DNA from: Pseudocercospora fijiensis CIRAD86
Taxonomy: Eukaryota; Ascomycota; Dothideomycetes; Mycosphaerellales; Mycosphaerellaceae
Direction: 5' to 3'
Assembly (NCBI RefSeq): GCF_000340215.1
Contig: NW_006921532.1
Coordinates: forward strand, 2,831,337 to 2,895,336
DNA length: 64,000 nt
Shown in pieces: positions 19,968 to 31,149 of the stretch; the stretch's first letter is position 1, and each line of letters starts with the position of its first letter. The position numbers were made by a program, and so were the translations under genes. The notes below the pieces were generated by a model, which had not been told where the DNA came from, made no database searches, and was given only the letters and a program-made list of their open reading frames with translations.

Positions 19968-20203
19968 GGTGGTTGGTGGTTGGTGTTGTAGATGGCAGTG
20001 TGGGCAACAGGAACAGGAAGCTCTCCGCAACTGTGCGGCCAAAATTTATACACAGCACAACCCAAGTAGAGCCATTGAGTCACACAGCAAATCTACCACC
20101 ACACACTCCAACTCCAGCGAGAGTCAAAACGTCGCTCCTTTCCAAACACCTCCGCCTGCGCCTGGCCGGCCTGCGCATACCACAACGATACGCATACGCA
20201 AAC
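19968..20203. promoter_or_regulatory. Compact bidirectional promoter / 5' leaders
   Basis: Only 236 bp separate the ATGs of the divergent small membrane-protein gene (19967, minus) and LeuRS (20204, plus), so both must share promoter DNA. The LeuRS leader half is C/A-rich (repeated CACCAC, CACACACTCC). In the LeuRS frame the whole leader is free of stops. No individual factor site can be named with confidence. Confidence 0.5.
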
Positions 20204-23200
20204 ATGGCAGCCGTGCAGGCCACCAACGAGGCTCTGGCCGCTCAGCAACAGCCATCAGGCACTTTGAAGATCGAAAACACCGAAAAGCGCGATACTCTTA
20301 TAGCAAGCGAAAAGAAATACCAGAAGGCGTGGCAGGACAGCAAGGTCTTCGAGCAGAATGCGCCGTCTCTGGAAGAAGTGCCCTTCCATGCCATCGCACC
20401 GGCCGAGCTGCGAAAGAAACACCCGAAATACATGGTCACTATGGCCTACCCATACGTCAACGGCACACCGCACGCTGGCCACTCTTTCACCGCAAGTAAG
20501 CTCGAGTTTGCAGTGGGATGGGCGCGCATGCAGGGCAAGAGAGCGCTGTACCCGCAAGGCTTCCACTGCACGGGTATGCCCATCAAAGCCTGCGCCGACA
20601 AGCTTGTTCGCGAGATCGAAATGTTTGGCCAAACCTTTGAGAATTGCACTGTCGAGTCAGTCAAGGACGAGAATGCAGAGCCAAATGCTGCTCCGCCAGC
20701 ACCCGTGCAAGAGACGACCAAGGAGGACATCACCAAATTCACCACCAAGAAATCTAAAGCCGCTGCCAAGGTCAATGTGGCTCTCAAGTACCAGTTCCAA
20801 ATCATGTTGGCCTTGGGCATTCCGATCGGAGAGATCCACAAGTTCTCAGACCCCCAGTACTGGCTGCAGTACTTTCCTCCACTCTGGCAGCGAGACTTGA
20901 ACAATCTAGGATGCAGAGTTGACTGGAGACGATCCATGGTCACGACCGATGCCAACCCATACTACGATGCCTTTGTGAGATGGCAAGTGAATCGCCTGAA
21001 AGAGCTCGGAAAGATCAAGTTCGGCAAGCGCTACACCGTCTACTCACCCAAGGACCGTCAAGCATGTATGGACCACGACCGAGCAAAGGGTGAGGGTGTC
21101 GGTGTTCAAGAGTATACAGCGCTCAAGCTGCGCGTCAAGGAGTGGGCAGATGGCGCGAAGAGCAAGATTGAGGGCAAGATCCCACACGGTGCAAACGTAT
21201 ACTTTGTGCCAGCGACCTTGAGACCGGAGACAATGTATGGTCAAAATTGCTGTTTCGTTGGCCCCAATGTCGACTATGGCATCTTCGAGGTGAAGCAGGG
21301 CGAGGAATACTACTTCGTCTCGAACCGTGCTGCGAGAAATATGGCTTTCCAGAGCATCTTCCCTCAATGGGGCGTCTTTCCCAAGGTCGCTGACTTGAAG
21401 GGATCAGATGTCATCGGCACTCTAGTCAATGCGCCACTGTCGGCACACAAAGATGGCGTGCGCATCCTTCCTATGGAATCCGTCAAGCCGACAAAGGGTA
21501 CTGGTGTGGTCACTAGTGTGCCATCCGACTCACCTGACGACTACATCACCACCTTGGACCTGCAAAAGAAAGCCGAATACTACAAGATCAAGAAAGAGTG
21601 GATTGATATGGACATTCTGCCCATCATTGAAACCCCTACCTATGGCAACCTGACAGCGAAGGCCCTGGTAGAAAAGATGAAGATCAACTCTCCCAAGGAT
21701 GCTAAGCAGTTGGCTGAGGCCAAAGCTGAAGCCTACAAGGAGGGCTTCTACAAGGGCACCATGATCTATGGCGACTTCAAGGGCAAGAGCGTTGAAGAAG
21801 CCAAGCCACTGGTGCGGCAGCAACTGATTGATGCTGGTGAGGCATTTGCATACGCTGAGCCCGATGGTGAGGTCATCAGCAGATCCGGAGATGAGTGCGT
21901 TGCTGGCCACTTGGACCAATGGTTCATGAACTATGGAGAGCCTGAGAAGTCGGGCGATCCCGAATGGCAGCCTGCTGTCCTGAAGCACGTCTTGAACGAG
22001 GACGGCAATGGCCTTAACACATTCTCTACTGAGACCAAGAACGCCTTCGAGCAGGTCTTGAACTGGTTGGCTCAATGGGCATGCGCTCGTGGCTACGGTC
22101 TTGGAACCAAGCTGCCTTGGGACCAGACACAGCTGGTCGAGAGTTTGTCGGATTCGACAATCTACATGTCGTACTACACGATCGCCCACTTGCTCCATAA
22201 GGATATCTTCGGCAAAGAGAAGGGACCGGCAAACGTGTCTCCAGACCAGCTCACTGATGAAGTCTGGGACTGGCTTTTCTGCCGAACCGAGACAGTACCA
22301 CAAGGATGCACCATACCAGAGGGGACTCTGCAACGCATGCGACGCGAGTTCGAGTACTGGTACCCTCTTGACTTGCGTGTCTCCGGTAAAGACTTGATTC
22401 AAAACCACTTGACGTTCTTCCTGTACGTGCATGTCGCTTTGTTCAAGCCGGAATATTGGCCCCGCGCCATTCGGGTCAACGGCCACTTGCTGCTCAACGG
22501 CGAGAAGATGTCGAAATCCACCGGCAATTTCCTCACTCTGTACGATGCGACAGCCAAGTTTGGTGCTGACGCCACGCGTGTCGCACTTGCCGATGCTGGT
22601 GATACTATCGAAGATGCTAACTTCGATGAGACCGTGGCCAACGCCAATATTCTCCGCTTGTTCGAGCTTCGGCAGTGGTGCGAAGGCGTCGTTGGAGATG
22701 CTCGTCCGCTCAAAAATGGCGAGATCTACACACAAGTCATCAAGGATGAGCGACATAAAACAAATGATGCTGTCCAGCGCACTGGCGAGAAGATGCTGTG
22801 GGATGAGCTGTTTGAGAACGAGTTGAATGGCTTGGTTCGTGAGACAGAGGCTCAGTATGATGCCACCAACTACAAGGCTGCTCTGAAGAGCGGCTTCTAC
22901 GACTTCATTGGCGCTCGTGATTTTTATCGAGAGGCCACCAAGGCAGCAGGTATTGGCATGCACCATGACTTAGTCAAGCGCTATGTCGAACTGCAAGCCT
23001 TGATGATTACAGTTGTTGCCCCTCACTGGTCGGAACACATCTGGCTGGAAGTCCTGAAGAAGCCGGATACCGTCCAGAATGCTCTCTTCCCCAAAGTACC
23101 CGACCAGCAGCCTCACCTCACAGCCGCTCGAGACTATGTTCGATCGACGCAGAGCAATATCACAAGTGCCGAAGGCCAGCAGCTCAAGAAGATGCAAAAG

Positions 23201-23683
23201 GGCAAGCAGACTTCATACGACCCGAAGAAGGACAAGAAGCTCTCCATCTTCTACGCGACAGCATACCCATCCTGGCAGGACGGTGTCATTGAGATCGTGC
23301 GCAAGAACTTTTCCGACATGAAACTTGATGTCGGCGCTGTGTCCAAGAGCATACCAAAGGCAGAGAGCAAGCGTGCCATGCCTTTTGTGCAGCAGCTGAA
23401 GAAGAACTTGGAGACTGGTGTGAACCCAAACACTGTCTTCGAGCGCAAACTTGCATTTGATGAGGTTACAGTCCTACAGGAGATGGTTCCCGGTCTCAAG
23501 CAGACTGTTCAGAAGTGCGCTGTCGTTGAGCTCATTGCCGTAGACCTCGAGACGAAGAAGGGTAAGGTCGCCGGCGGCTCAGCTGGTGTCAATGTTGGCG
23601 AGCAGAGAGCCGAACTACCTCAGTCGGCGGAGAACGCAATTCCTGGTCAGCCGACGTTCTTCTTCGAGAATACCACGGCGTAG
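20204..23683 (+). CDS. leuS/CDC60 orthologue: Leucyl-tRNA synthetase, cytosolic type
   Basis: Intron-less 1,159-aa class I aminoacyl-tRNA synthetase that charges tRNA-Leu with leucine for cytosolic translation; in yeast the orthologue also signals leucine status to TORC1. The HIGH-type signature is HAGH at residues 90-93 within MVTMAYPYVNGTPHAGHSF, and the KMSKS loop is K768-M-S-K-S772 (GEKMSKSTGNFLTLYDA). The CP1 editing domain lies between, with its Thr-rich loop TKGTGVVTSVPSDSPDD at about 430-446. The C-terminal half has the anticodon-binding helical domain and the eukaryotic/archaeal-type extension, which marks it as the cytosolic rather than the bacterial-type mitochondrial enzyme. The start is the first ATG in frame (MAAVQATNEA); the frame is open upstream without an ATG. 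Confidence 0.95.
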   Translation: MAAVQATNEALAAQQQPSGTLKIENTEKRDTLIASEKKYQKAWQDSKVFEQNAPSLEEVPFHAIAPAELRKKHPKYMVTMAYPYVNGTPHAGHSFTASKLEFAVGWARMQGKRALYPQGFHCTGMPIKACADKLVREIEMFGQTFENCTVESVKDENAEPNAAPPAPVQETTKEDITKFTTKKSKAAAKVNVALKYQFQIMLALGIPIGEIHKFSDPQYWLQYFPPLWQRDLNNLGCRVDWRRSMVTTDANPYYDAFVRWQVNRLKELGKIKFGKRYTVYSPKDRQACMDHDRAKGEGVGVQEYTALKLRVKEWADGAKSKIEGKIPHGANVYFVPATLRPETMYGQNCCFVGPNVDYGIFEVKQGEEYYFVSNRAARNMAFQSIFPQWGVFPKVADLKGSDVIGTLVNAPLSAHKDGVRILPMESVKPTKGTGVVTSVPSDSPDDYITTLDLQKKAEYYKIKKEWIDMDILPIIETPTYGNLTAKALVEKMKINSPKDAKQLAEAKAEAYKEGFYKGTMIYGDFKGKSVEEAKPLVRQQLIDAGEAFAYAEPDGEVISRSGDECVAGHLDQWFMNYGEPEKSGDPEWQPAVLKHVLNEDGNGLNTFSTETKNAFEQVLNWLAQWACARGYGLGTKLPWDQTQLVESLSDSTIYMSYYTIAHLLHKDIFGKEKGPANVSPDQLTDEVWDWLFCRTETVPQGCTIPEGTLQRMRREFEYWYPLDLRVSGKDLIQNHLTFFLYVHVALFKPEYWPRAIRVNGHLLLNGEKMSKSTGNFLTLYDATAKFGADATRVALADAGDTIEDANFDETVANANILRLFELRQWCEGVVGDARPLKNGEIYTQVIKDERHKTNDAVQRTGEKMLWDELFENELNGLVRETEAQYDATNYKAALKSGFYDFIGARDFYREATKAAGIGMHHDLVKRYVELQALMITVVAPHWSEHIWLEVLKKPDTVQNALFPKVPDQQPHLTAARDYVRSTQSNITSAEGQQLKKMQKGKQTSYDPKKDKKLSIFYATAYPSWQDGVIEIVRKNFSDMKLDVGAVSKSIPKAESKRAMPFVQQLKKNLETGVNPNTVFERKLAFDEVTVLQEMVPGLKQTVQKCAVVELIAVDLETKKGKVAGGSAGVNVGEQRAELPQSAENAIPGQPTFFFENTTA

Positions 23684-24137
23684 ACGCGATGCATGCAGTC
23701 AGTCTCTGCTACTGCAAAAGAAGAGTCGCCGCCTTGAGAGAAAGGCTCTGAAGATCATGCGTACACAAATGGCGGCGCTGGGCTGAACACTGCTAGGTCC
23801 TATGACCGACCTAGGATCACAAGGCGAGATCTCGCGGATTGTCAAGCCGTGGCGTATTCTCGGGTTGTGCATTGCTCAGAGCTGTTGTCCAGAGATATGT
23901 TAAGACGCAAAACCAATTTGCCCGCCGAGCTTCGCTGTAGATGAGGATACGAATGAGTAGAAGACGATACTCAATGCACAGACATTTGTCCAAAATCTGC
24001 ATCTCCAAGCTCGTTCATACTGGTGACATCTTACAGCGAGATAGCGCCGACACTATGCAACTGCCAGAAATCAACCATGTGCATGGCCAACAGAGCGTAG
24101 ACAAGGTCTCGACGCAGGGCCCTTCTCCACTTCCAAC
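23684..24137. other. LeuRS 3' flank up to the transposon insertion
   Basis: About 450 bp of ordinary-composition DNA with no supported gene. It ends at the 10-bp target-site copy at 24138, beyond which the large MULE begins. Confidence 0.5.
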
Positions 24138-24147
24138 CTTCCAAAAA
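24138..24147. repeat. Left target-site duplication of the MULE
   Basis: CTTCCAAAAA directly precedes the left terminal inverted repeat and is repeated exactly at 42770-42779 directly after the right one. A 10-bp duplication fits the 8-11 bp duplications made by Mutator-like transposases. Confidence 0.85.
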
Positions 24148-24246
24148 CGGGTAAATACTCAAATGGGACACATTGGCATGGTAATTACACAAATGGGAAA
24201 ACCCTTACTCGGATAGGACACATTGGCAGTGGAACTACTCGGATGG
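24148..24246. repeat. Left terminal inverted repeat and subterminal repeats
   Basis: The first about 41 bp pair with 42729-42769. A motif close to ACATTGGCATRGTAATTAC followed by (T)CGGATGGGA or ACAAATGGGA occurs at about 24169-24197 and again, diverged, at about 24219-24246. Repeated subterminal motifs of this kind are usual binding sites for transposases; that role here is inferred. Confidence 0.75.
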
Positions 24247-24306
24247 TAAATTATTGGTACAGTATTTACTACTATAGGAATCCGCTCTGCTCTACTACTA
24301 TATCAA

Positions 24307-24782
24307 TTTCTATATTTATAGGACAAGCGTACATAAATGGAAACATACTGCGTAAAGGCAAACAGCATTAGGATTGGTAGCAGCAATTACAGGCGGCCTG
24401 TTCAGCGTCTTCTATAACCTTCTACTTATCTATCTTAGGTATAGCGGCAGTCGTTGCTATTTAAAGCTATATATCTATCTATACTATATCGAGTCGCATT
24501 TCTGTATCTATAGTAAGCGCCTACGAATATAGAAATGTAACTAATTCTATATCGTTAAACCCTATGCCTGCCTTTACTATTATATTATAGTAAAACTTAA
24601 TCGACTTGCTACCCTATAATCTTTTATTCTGCTATTATTAGTCGGTTAGTCGGTAAGGATAACTTTAGTTATATCTAGGTAGAATTTATATCGAACTATT
24701 GTCCGTAGGGTAACTTAGCTCGCCTAAGCAGAGCAACAATTTCTATATTCGTAGTAGCTGCTAGTAGATATAGAAATTCTAA
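24307..24782. repeat. 18-bp hairpin motif cluster, left
   Basis: Copies of a motif close to GAATTTCTATATTCGTAG. One single copy lies at about 24307-24324. Inverted pairs lie at about 24497-24537 (ATTTCTGTATCTATAG ... CTACGAATATAGAAAT) and about 24738-24780 (AATTTCTATATTCGTAG ... CTAGTAGATATAGAAATT). Arms are separated by about 7-8 bp. The same motif recurs at 26.6-26.9 kb and 31.9-32.7 kb within this MULE. Confidence 0.6.
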
Positions 24783-25450
24783 AAACACTTCACTTAAGTA
24801 GCCTTACTTCGGTACAGCCTAGAGCTAATTACGAGTGCCTAATCTAAGCGCAAGCCCTACCCTAACTCTTACTCTTACTTAAACAATAGAACAGTAGCTA
24901 GAAGGCTTTTACTGCTATATATCTTTCTCTCGTTTCTATCTTCGTCCTCTTCTTCCTTCCTTCTACTAGATATCGCACCTACTCTCTTACCCTCGTCTAT
25001 AATACTACCTTAAACATAAGAATTACGTTAACGGTATAGAAAGCAACAATAGGCGGCCCCTTCTTCTCCCCGACTAGTGCTAGTTACCCTTTCTTTAGCT
25101 AGGTATAATTAATTCCCTATTATTGCAAGTAGGAAAGCAATGTACTAATATGCCTTTAGAGCTCCGACGCCTATCGCCGCCGTACTAGCTGCCGCGCCGT
25201 CCTATAAGTTTACTAGTAGCAATATTAGCGAGTCTAGAAGGTATCCTAATTGCTCTATTCTAGTCGTCGCGCTGCCGCGCATTTAGCTACCGCCGCTACC
25301 GCTCGCCGCTCCGCTAATTCTACTTAGTTCCGTACTACGCTCCTGCTCCTACGTTAGCGCCGATAGCAGTAGTAGTAGTAGCAGTAGCAGTAGCAAGAAG
25401 AGTATAGTCTAAGCAGATTATTCGTAGAGCTTAGGTATACTAATAGTTTA
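24325..25450. other. MULE interior, non-coding as far as visible
   Basis: TA-rich, CA-poor DNA between the left terminus and the first recognisable coding trace. Apart from the hairpin motifs I see no frame with protein-like content. Confidence 0.4.
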
Positions 25451-25599
25451 CGTAGCGACTAAATAATAGTTAACGCTAGTAGTAACGACGAACTAGTCCT
25501 ATAAGTTTATTATTCCTTATGTCGATTGTCTAGCTTAGAGTTTAGTATTCTAACCTCGATCTATAGGTAGAACGACGACTATGTCGTACCGCCTTCTAG

Positions 25600-26307
25600 T
25601 AGCGAGGACGCTCCTATATATATTTAATTAATTAACTATCTAAGCATTATTATAAATATAGAGCTAACATCTGTATATAGTATCGACGACGACGACGACG
25701 ACGATAATAATAAGGCTGCGTCTATTATCTCTACTGCTCCTCCGCCCGCTACTACCCCTCCGCCTGCTACTACCGCTCTAACTTCCGCCCTATTCGTACC
25801 GATTATCGCGCCTCGCGAGGTACTAATTTTCCCGGGCAAGACCCTAGCCGACCGCGCTAGCGCTAGCGCTAGTACTAGCACTAGTAAGAAACGCGGCCGT
25901 CTAGCGAAAGCTAGTAAGAATGTCGTAGTACTTCGCTGCCTAATAGCGGTCGATTAATAGTAGTCGGTATCGGAGGGTAAGTAGCTTTGTATATTAAAAT
26001 TAGTATATGTATTATACTCGTACTAACAACGTCTTAGTAATAAAAGGCCGCTAGAAGATCTAGTCGCATATCGGCCGCATTATAGAGATCGCCGGCCGTA
26101 CTCGCCGCCGGCTATGTCTTAAGTATGTTCGGTCGGGCGTTAAGTGCCGCGAGTACGCTACCGATACCTTCGGCAAGCATCGCAAGTGTGCCTATTGCAT
26201 TTGGGCAAATAACCCTTATATAGATCCGCCTTGTTTATCGTCAGATAGCGAGGATAATAATAATAAGGATAATAATAATAAGGATAATAATAATAATAAT
26301 AATTAAG
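25600..26307 (+). pseudogene. Decayed cargo frame with acidic tract, Cys-rich segment and Asn-rich tail
   Basis: Plus-strand coding trace inside the MULE. An early part reads SIDDDDDDDNNKA (from a GAC repeat at 25681-25707) followed by a Pro/Thr/Ala-rich stretch and a basic stretch TSKKRGRLAKASK. The later part, in another frame, reads LCLKYVRSGVKCREYATDTF then GKHRKCAYCIWANNP and ends EDNNNKDNNNKDNNNNNN before a TAA at about 26305. The CxxC-type spacing after a basic run resembles Cys-rich proteins often found in fungal mobile elements, but I cannot name a family. The frame is broken by TAG codons and at least one frame change. Confidence 0.35.
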
Positions 26308-26649
26308 CGCTAGGTTCTTTGTTTGTTTCTTTGCTCTTTAGTCTTAGGCTTAGGCTTAGGTAGCTAGCGTTCGGTTCTTTGCTTGTTTCTTACTGTCTTA
26401 GTCTAGCTAGTTATAGGTTCTCGAGGCTGCCTCGTCGAAAGACGAGGTCGTAAGACCTTATAGCATATTATAGTAGCGCTGCTACGCTGTTTTAAATGAA
26501 AGTTCATTTGTTTACTATTTAGCGCTAGCCGCCGTTGCTGCCGATCCTCGTAACTCTATTCCTTTTATAATGCAATAGTATTTACGTCTTTTGCTACGGT
26601 TAGTTATTATACGCGGTATTATTGTATATCTAAGCTAGGCCTATTCGTT

Positions 26650-26936
26650 TGAATTTCTGTATTTAGTAAGCTATATACCCGCTAGTGCCCGCATCTCTTA
26701 ACTAATAGCGAATTTCTATATCCGTAGGACGGTAACGCTCGGCTTGTATTCCTAGACCCGTAGCTATTAATTCGATGCCGCTACCGCTTAGACTAGCAGT
26801 TATTATGCTAGGTAGTTATCTTAATCTCGGCAAACGGCTACCCGTAATCTAGCTACTCGCTATCCGAGGTTAATGCCGACGATATACGTAGGTATTTCTA
26901 TATTTATAGTATACTTACTACGGATACAGAAATTCC
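26650..26936. repeat. 18-bp hairpin motif cluster, middle
   Basis: Two same-strand copies (GAATTTCTGTATTTAG at about 26651 and GAATTTCTATATCCGTAG at about 26709) and one inverted pair at about 26892-26935 (TATTTCTATATTTATAG ... CTACGGATACAGAAATTCC). Confidence 0.55.
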
Positions 26937-26959
26937 GTATACGTCGTTACTATTGCCTA

Positions 26960-28440
26960 AGCGATACTACGCTAGTAGCCCTTTAACTATTCCCTCCTCG
27001 AACTCCTATATCTACGCTAGCTGTCTTCGCGACAGTCCGAATATCGGTTCGCTAAAACCGCTCTTCTAGACATGCCTTATCGCTAAAGAGGGCAGTACCG
27101 CGGTATTCGTCGTTAGTAAGGAAGATATTTATCTCGGTAGTAAGCGCGAGTTGTGTAGCCTGCCCTTCCTATTCCTTATATAGGAAGCTATAGGCGTCCT
27201 TTGTAATACATTGTCGCCGCTTAGTGCGTATAGTTTAGGTGTCGGTCGAGGGTAGCTATATAGGATATTGCTTATATACGCTAGTTATCCTAACACTAAG
27301 ACGACCTATAAACTTATAGATATTGCTATATACCTCCTCGATATTGCCTACCTTCGAGTACATGTCCTATTCGTCTAGCTTATATAATTTATATATATCG
27401 TCGGAGTTCGCGCGAAGAGGCCCTACTATTATGTCGGTAAATGCTCTTTGAAACAATAATGCTTCCTCGTCCTCGGTCGGCTCGATAGATTAGTAACTAG
27501 ATTCTGCCTTGTATTAGATATTCCGTACCTATATAACCGTACGGCCTACGTTAGGAAAACAACCGAGAACCGCAAGCTAGCTTAATACTATACTACTATT
27601 TAGGTTAACTTAGATCGAGATTAACCCTCTCCGGATCCTCTCTATATAGACTAGTAGAGCGACGTCTTTACGTATTATATCGTTATATAGATACGAGAAC
27701 TCTTCTATCGTAGTCTTCTTAACGATACGCGTACCGTATTTCTGTCCTTATACCGACTTTGCCTTCCCGGATATATAGGCTATAATAAAGTACTCTAGCT
27801 ATAATCTAATACTTACGCTCGGTAAGTCGAGTCGCCGCTATACTAAGTTCGCTACCTAGTCTGCTATCGTTTAATTATAGATTCGCTCTTCTTCCTCTTC
27901 CTCTTCTTAAGCCCGGCGTTCTTCTATAGAGGTTCGTTCTCCTACGGATATTCGTTCTTTAGCGAGGCGGGCTTCTTTGCGGGCTTATATTCTAGCCTCC
28001 GACTTGGCTATCTTTGTATCTGTATTAGCATCTTCTTATAGCCTCTTAGCTAGTTCCTTCTTAATTAGTAGTTTATTAGCTTCGGCCTTCTATTGCTACG
28101 TAACGCCTGCTTTCTTCTCTACCTACGTTAGCCTAGTAAACTTATCCTCTATAGTAAAGCCGAGTCTCCGCTCGTTGTCCGTAATTGCCTTGCTAGCATC
28201 CTCGACTATATAATAACATCTCCGACTTCGAGGGGCTGCTTAGATAGTAGTATTCTTTTGTTATTGCTATACTATTGCTACGCGAGTCGTAGCAGATGTC
28301 TTTATCCGTTTAGCTAGACTTCTACTAGATATATCTGCCTTTCGCTTCTTCGTAGTATTCTACTAGCGGACCGTTAAGTATCTAGTTAGCTTCTTCCTAG
28401 TAGTAGTATAGAACTTGTCTATTATAGCGACCGACCTCTA
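26960..28440 (-). pseudogene. MULE accessory ORF, coiled-coil protein of unknown function
   Basis: Minus-strand trace downstream of the transposase. It is readable for about 490 codons if TAG is taken as former CAG/TGG. The N-terminal part is basic (DKFYTTTRKKLTRYLTVR, KKRKADISSRSLAKRIK). The middle is a long charged helix of the type KAEANKLLIKKELAKRL ... ARKEARLAKERISVGERTSIEERR with a Glu run. The C-terminal part (KKTTIEEFSYLYNDIIRKDV, then DDIYKLYKLDE and NIEEVYSNIYKFIGRLSVRI) looks like a folded domain. I recognise no family. It could be a second transposition protein of the MULE or a separate captured gene. Confidence 0.4.
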
Positions 28441-28499
28441 CTAGGTAGTAGCTATCTAGCTAACACCCGATCGTGCTATACTAGACTCTACTATCTCCC

Positions 28500-30990
28500 G
28501 TGCTAACGTAGTCGCCGCTTGTTCGCTCTACCGACGGACTTTGTCGAATTGCTTGCTAGTAGACTTACGGGCCTTTGTAGCGGCCGCTTAGTTAAGCCTT
28601 TTCTAGCGTTTATTCGCTTTGGCCGTCGCTCTGTCTATATCGGCCTATATCGGAGGTATACCTTTACTAATAGAGACACTAGATTCGGCTTACTAGAGGG
28701 CTTTAGCTATAAAGCGATCGCGGTACGCCTCTATCTCCCGAGCGGTTATAGCCTTAAACTGCTTTAGTGCACGTCTTGTAAACATTGTATCGTCGTCTAA
28801 GAAGTACTCTTTATCCGCGCTAGCATCTTATCTAAGTTCCTTACGCGCCTAGCGGTTAGCATTGCTTATATTAACTTCCTTTCGGTGCCGCTATACGTAG
28901 AATCCTACTCTATTATATATAACAGATTGCTCGAAACTAGACAGCCGCGATATTTTATATCGGATACTGTCCCTATCGCTCTTGTTACTACTCGATAGTT
29001 TACCTACGCGATCGGTGTCGTCGTCTTCTTCTTCTTCTTCTTCTTCTTTATCGCTGCTATCGCTACTCTAGTCCGACTCGATAATATATAGCCTACCTTC
29101 GTAGTTAGTCTGCCGACGTTTAGGTTATTTGCCTTTCTGCTTCCGTTTACGTTTGTCGACGATAGGATACTCGTCGGTCCTTCGTCGTACGTAGGTCTTC
29201 TTTATATAGCCTATACTATTAAGCCTATGCTCTTTGCAGATAGAATATGTCTTTAGAGCTCCGGCTTTCCTACTTTTAGACCTTAGCTTACGCTTCTTAC
29301 GCTTACGAGCCTTCTTAGGTCGACCCTTAGTCTTTACGAGTAGTAGTAGTTTAGTAATGCCGTCGACTAAGATCTAGTCGTATATTATCGGGTACAAGGT
29401 GCCTAAGTAGCTTTCAATGTACGACGCCTAACTATACGCTTTATTAATATAATCCTCTAGGTCGTTTAAGATTAAAGGCTCGTTCTTAAAGTAGCGGATA
29501 GCGATATACGTATGTTCGTACGGCATCCGTATATCCTAGAATACCCTATAGCTATATATTCGTAAGTTAAGATCTATAATGTAAGACTCCTTCGATGCGC
29601 TACTCTTAATTACTGCCTTACTAGCTAACGTTAGTAAACAATTCCACCCAGCCCGCGATTTATATAGGTATCGCTACTATTCTTCTTTGTAGTAGTCTAA
29701 CTAGCGAATAGACCGGAAGACACGCCGCCGCCTTTCGTAATTTTTAATTATTAGTCTCTCCTACATTGTTTAATAACACTAGAATATAGGCAGTTCGCGT
29801 TCTACTAGGAATTTGTTATTTATAGACTTAGAATTGTTCGAGGTTAAGTAGCTAAACCGAGGGTATTCGTCTAGTAGGGCGTAATATATTGTCTATCGAG
29901 AGGTATTAATGCTTTCGAAGTATAGCTCTAGTTCTATATCCTCCCTAGCCCTATTCTTACGCTTCTCCTATAGTATTTCGTATAGCATTACTAACTTCTT
30001 AGCCTTAAAAGGAATCTCCGTTGCAATAGTAGCGAGATAGCGGATAGCATTTGCAATCGCAGGGCCGAAATACTCTTCGAAATTCTTAGCGAGATGTTGT
30101 ATACAGTAGTAGTAATGCACACGACGCCTACTATATACCTTAGTTACTATAGGAACTAAGCCTTTCTACCGATCGCTAACTAGAGCCCGGTATTCTATAG
30201 CAGATATTTCGCCTATTAGTAGCAGCTGTTCCTTAAGATGCTTAAGAAACTAGGACTAGGATTCCTCTAACTCTAAACGTGTATAGCACTATGCTATAAT
30301 ATATACTTAATTCTTAGTATTAATGCTAGCGATAATAAGGATAACGCTACTATATATACCGGACATATAGCTACTATCGAGAGTGAGCAACCTACGTAGA
30401 TATCGAAAACTACGTAGACGCGCATATAGGAATATAGTAGATACCTAATGCCGATCCTCGTAGTTAGTATATAATACGTAGAAAGCACTAGTATATATAT
30501 TATCTAACCCTTGTGTTTTGTCTAATGCGTTAAACAGTAGACTAATCTTCTACTACGACTCTTTCTCCGAGCTAACAAGTTTATCTAAACACCGTCTCTT
30601 TACCCGGTATGCTTGTATATAGGTAATCTTATTTAGATACTAGTTCTATTCGGCACGCCGGAGTTGATTTAGTACGAGTCGCTAGTCGGCAGCGACGGCG
30701 TCGATATAGTGTTCGAAGAGTACACCTACTCTATAGCCTCTCGGGTTATAGTAGTATATTGCTAGAGAGCATTCGTATTCCTTAAGGACGAATACCTAGA
30801 CCTCCTTTCTATCGTTACTATTCCTATTACGGCGGAGTAGGACTTTAAATATGCATTAACTTTGCCTATCTATACCGATCGTTTAGTATTAGCGATTAGT
30901 TAGATAGACATACTCTTTGCGGTTTAGCTTAGATAATCTCGCAAATGAAGTCTAACCTTTCTCTATTATATACCGGTCGAATGCCTTAAC
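28500..30990 (-). pseudogene. MULE transposase, inactivated
   Basis: Decayed Mutator-like transposase. Landmarks, N- to C-terminal: LFNALDKTQGLDNIYTSAFY (about 30.5 kb); LTLDSSYMSGIYSSVILIIA with the first catalytic-type Asp (about 30.4 kb); ESEE-like LELEES followed by FLKHLKEQLLLIGEISAIEY; ALVSDR-KGLVPIVTKVYSRR with the second Asp; HYYYCIQHLAKNFEEYFGPA (about 30.1 kb); then a long helical part, a basic RPKKARKRKKRKLRSKSRK stretch followed by a Cys/His-type remnant TYSICKEHRLNSIGYIKK (about 29.2 kb); and an acidic tail with nine Glu and DDD. The order matches the MULE domain followed by a zinc-binding end. Stops in the frame are TAG, and several His positions read Tyr, as CpA-to-TpA change would cause. 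Confidence 0.75.
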
Positions 30991-31149
30991 TATAGTCTAT
31001 ATATCCGGATAGCATTAGCCTTAGACAAGTTTAGGAGGAGCCGAGCCTACGAGTGTCGATAGTATAGGCATAGTTAGCTGTATTATAGTATATAAATAAA
31101 GTCGTCTAGCTGTATAGTTAATAGCTGTCGTATTTGTTGCATTGTCGTA

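Noticed and set aside
19973..20203. LeuRS with a 77-residue N-terminal extension
   Set aside because: The extended frame has no ATG (it begins at TTG) and would overlap the divergent gene's start; only a shorter ACG-initiated leader seems worth testing.
21530..22966. A 478-codon minus-strand frame opposite LeuRS
   Set aside because: It lies wholly within the LeuRS coding region and has no domain; long antisense frames are common opposite GC-rich third positions.
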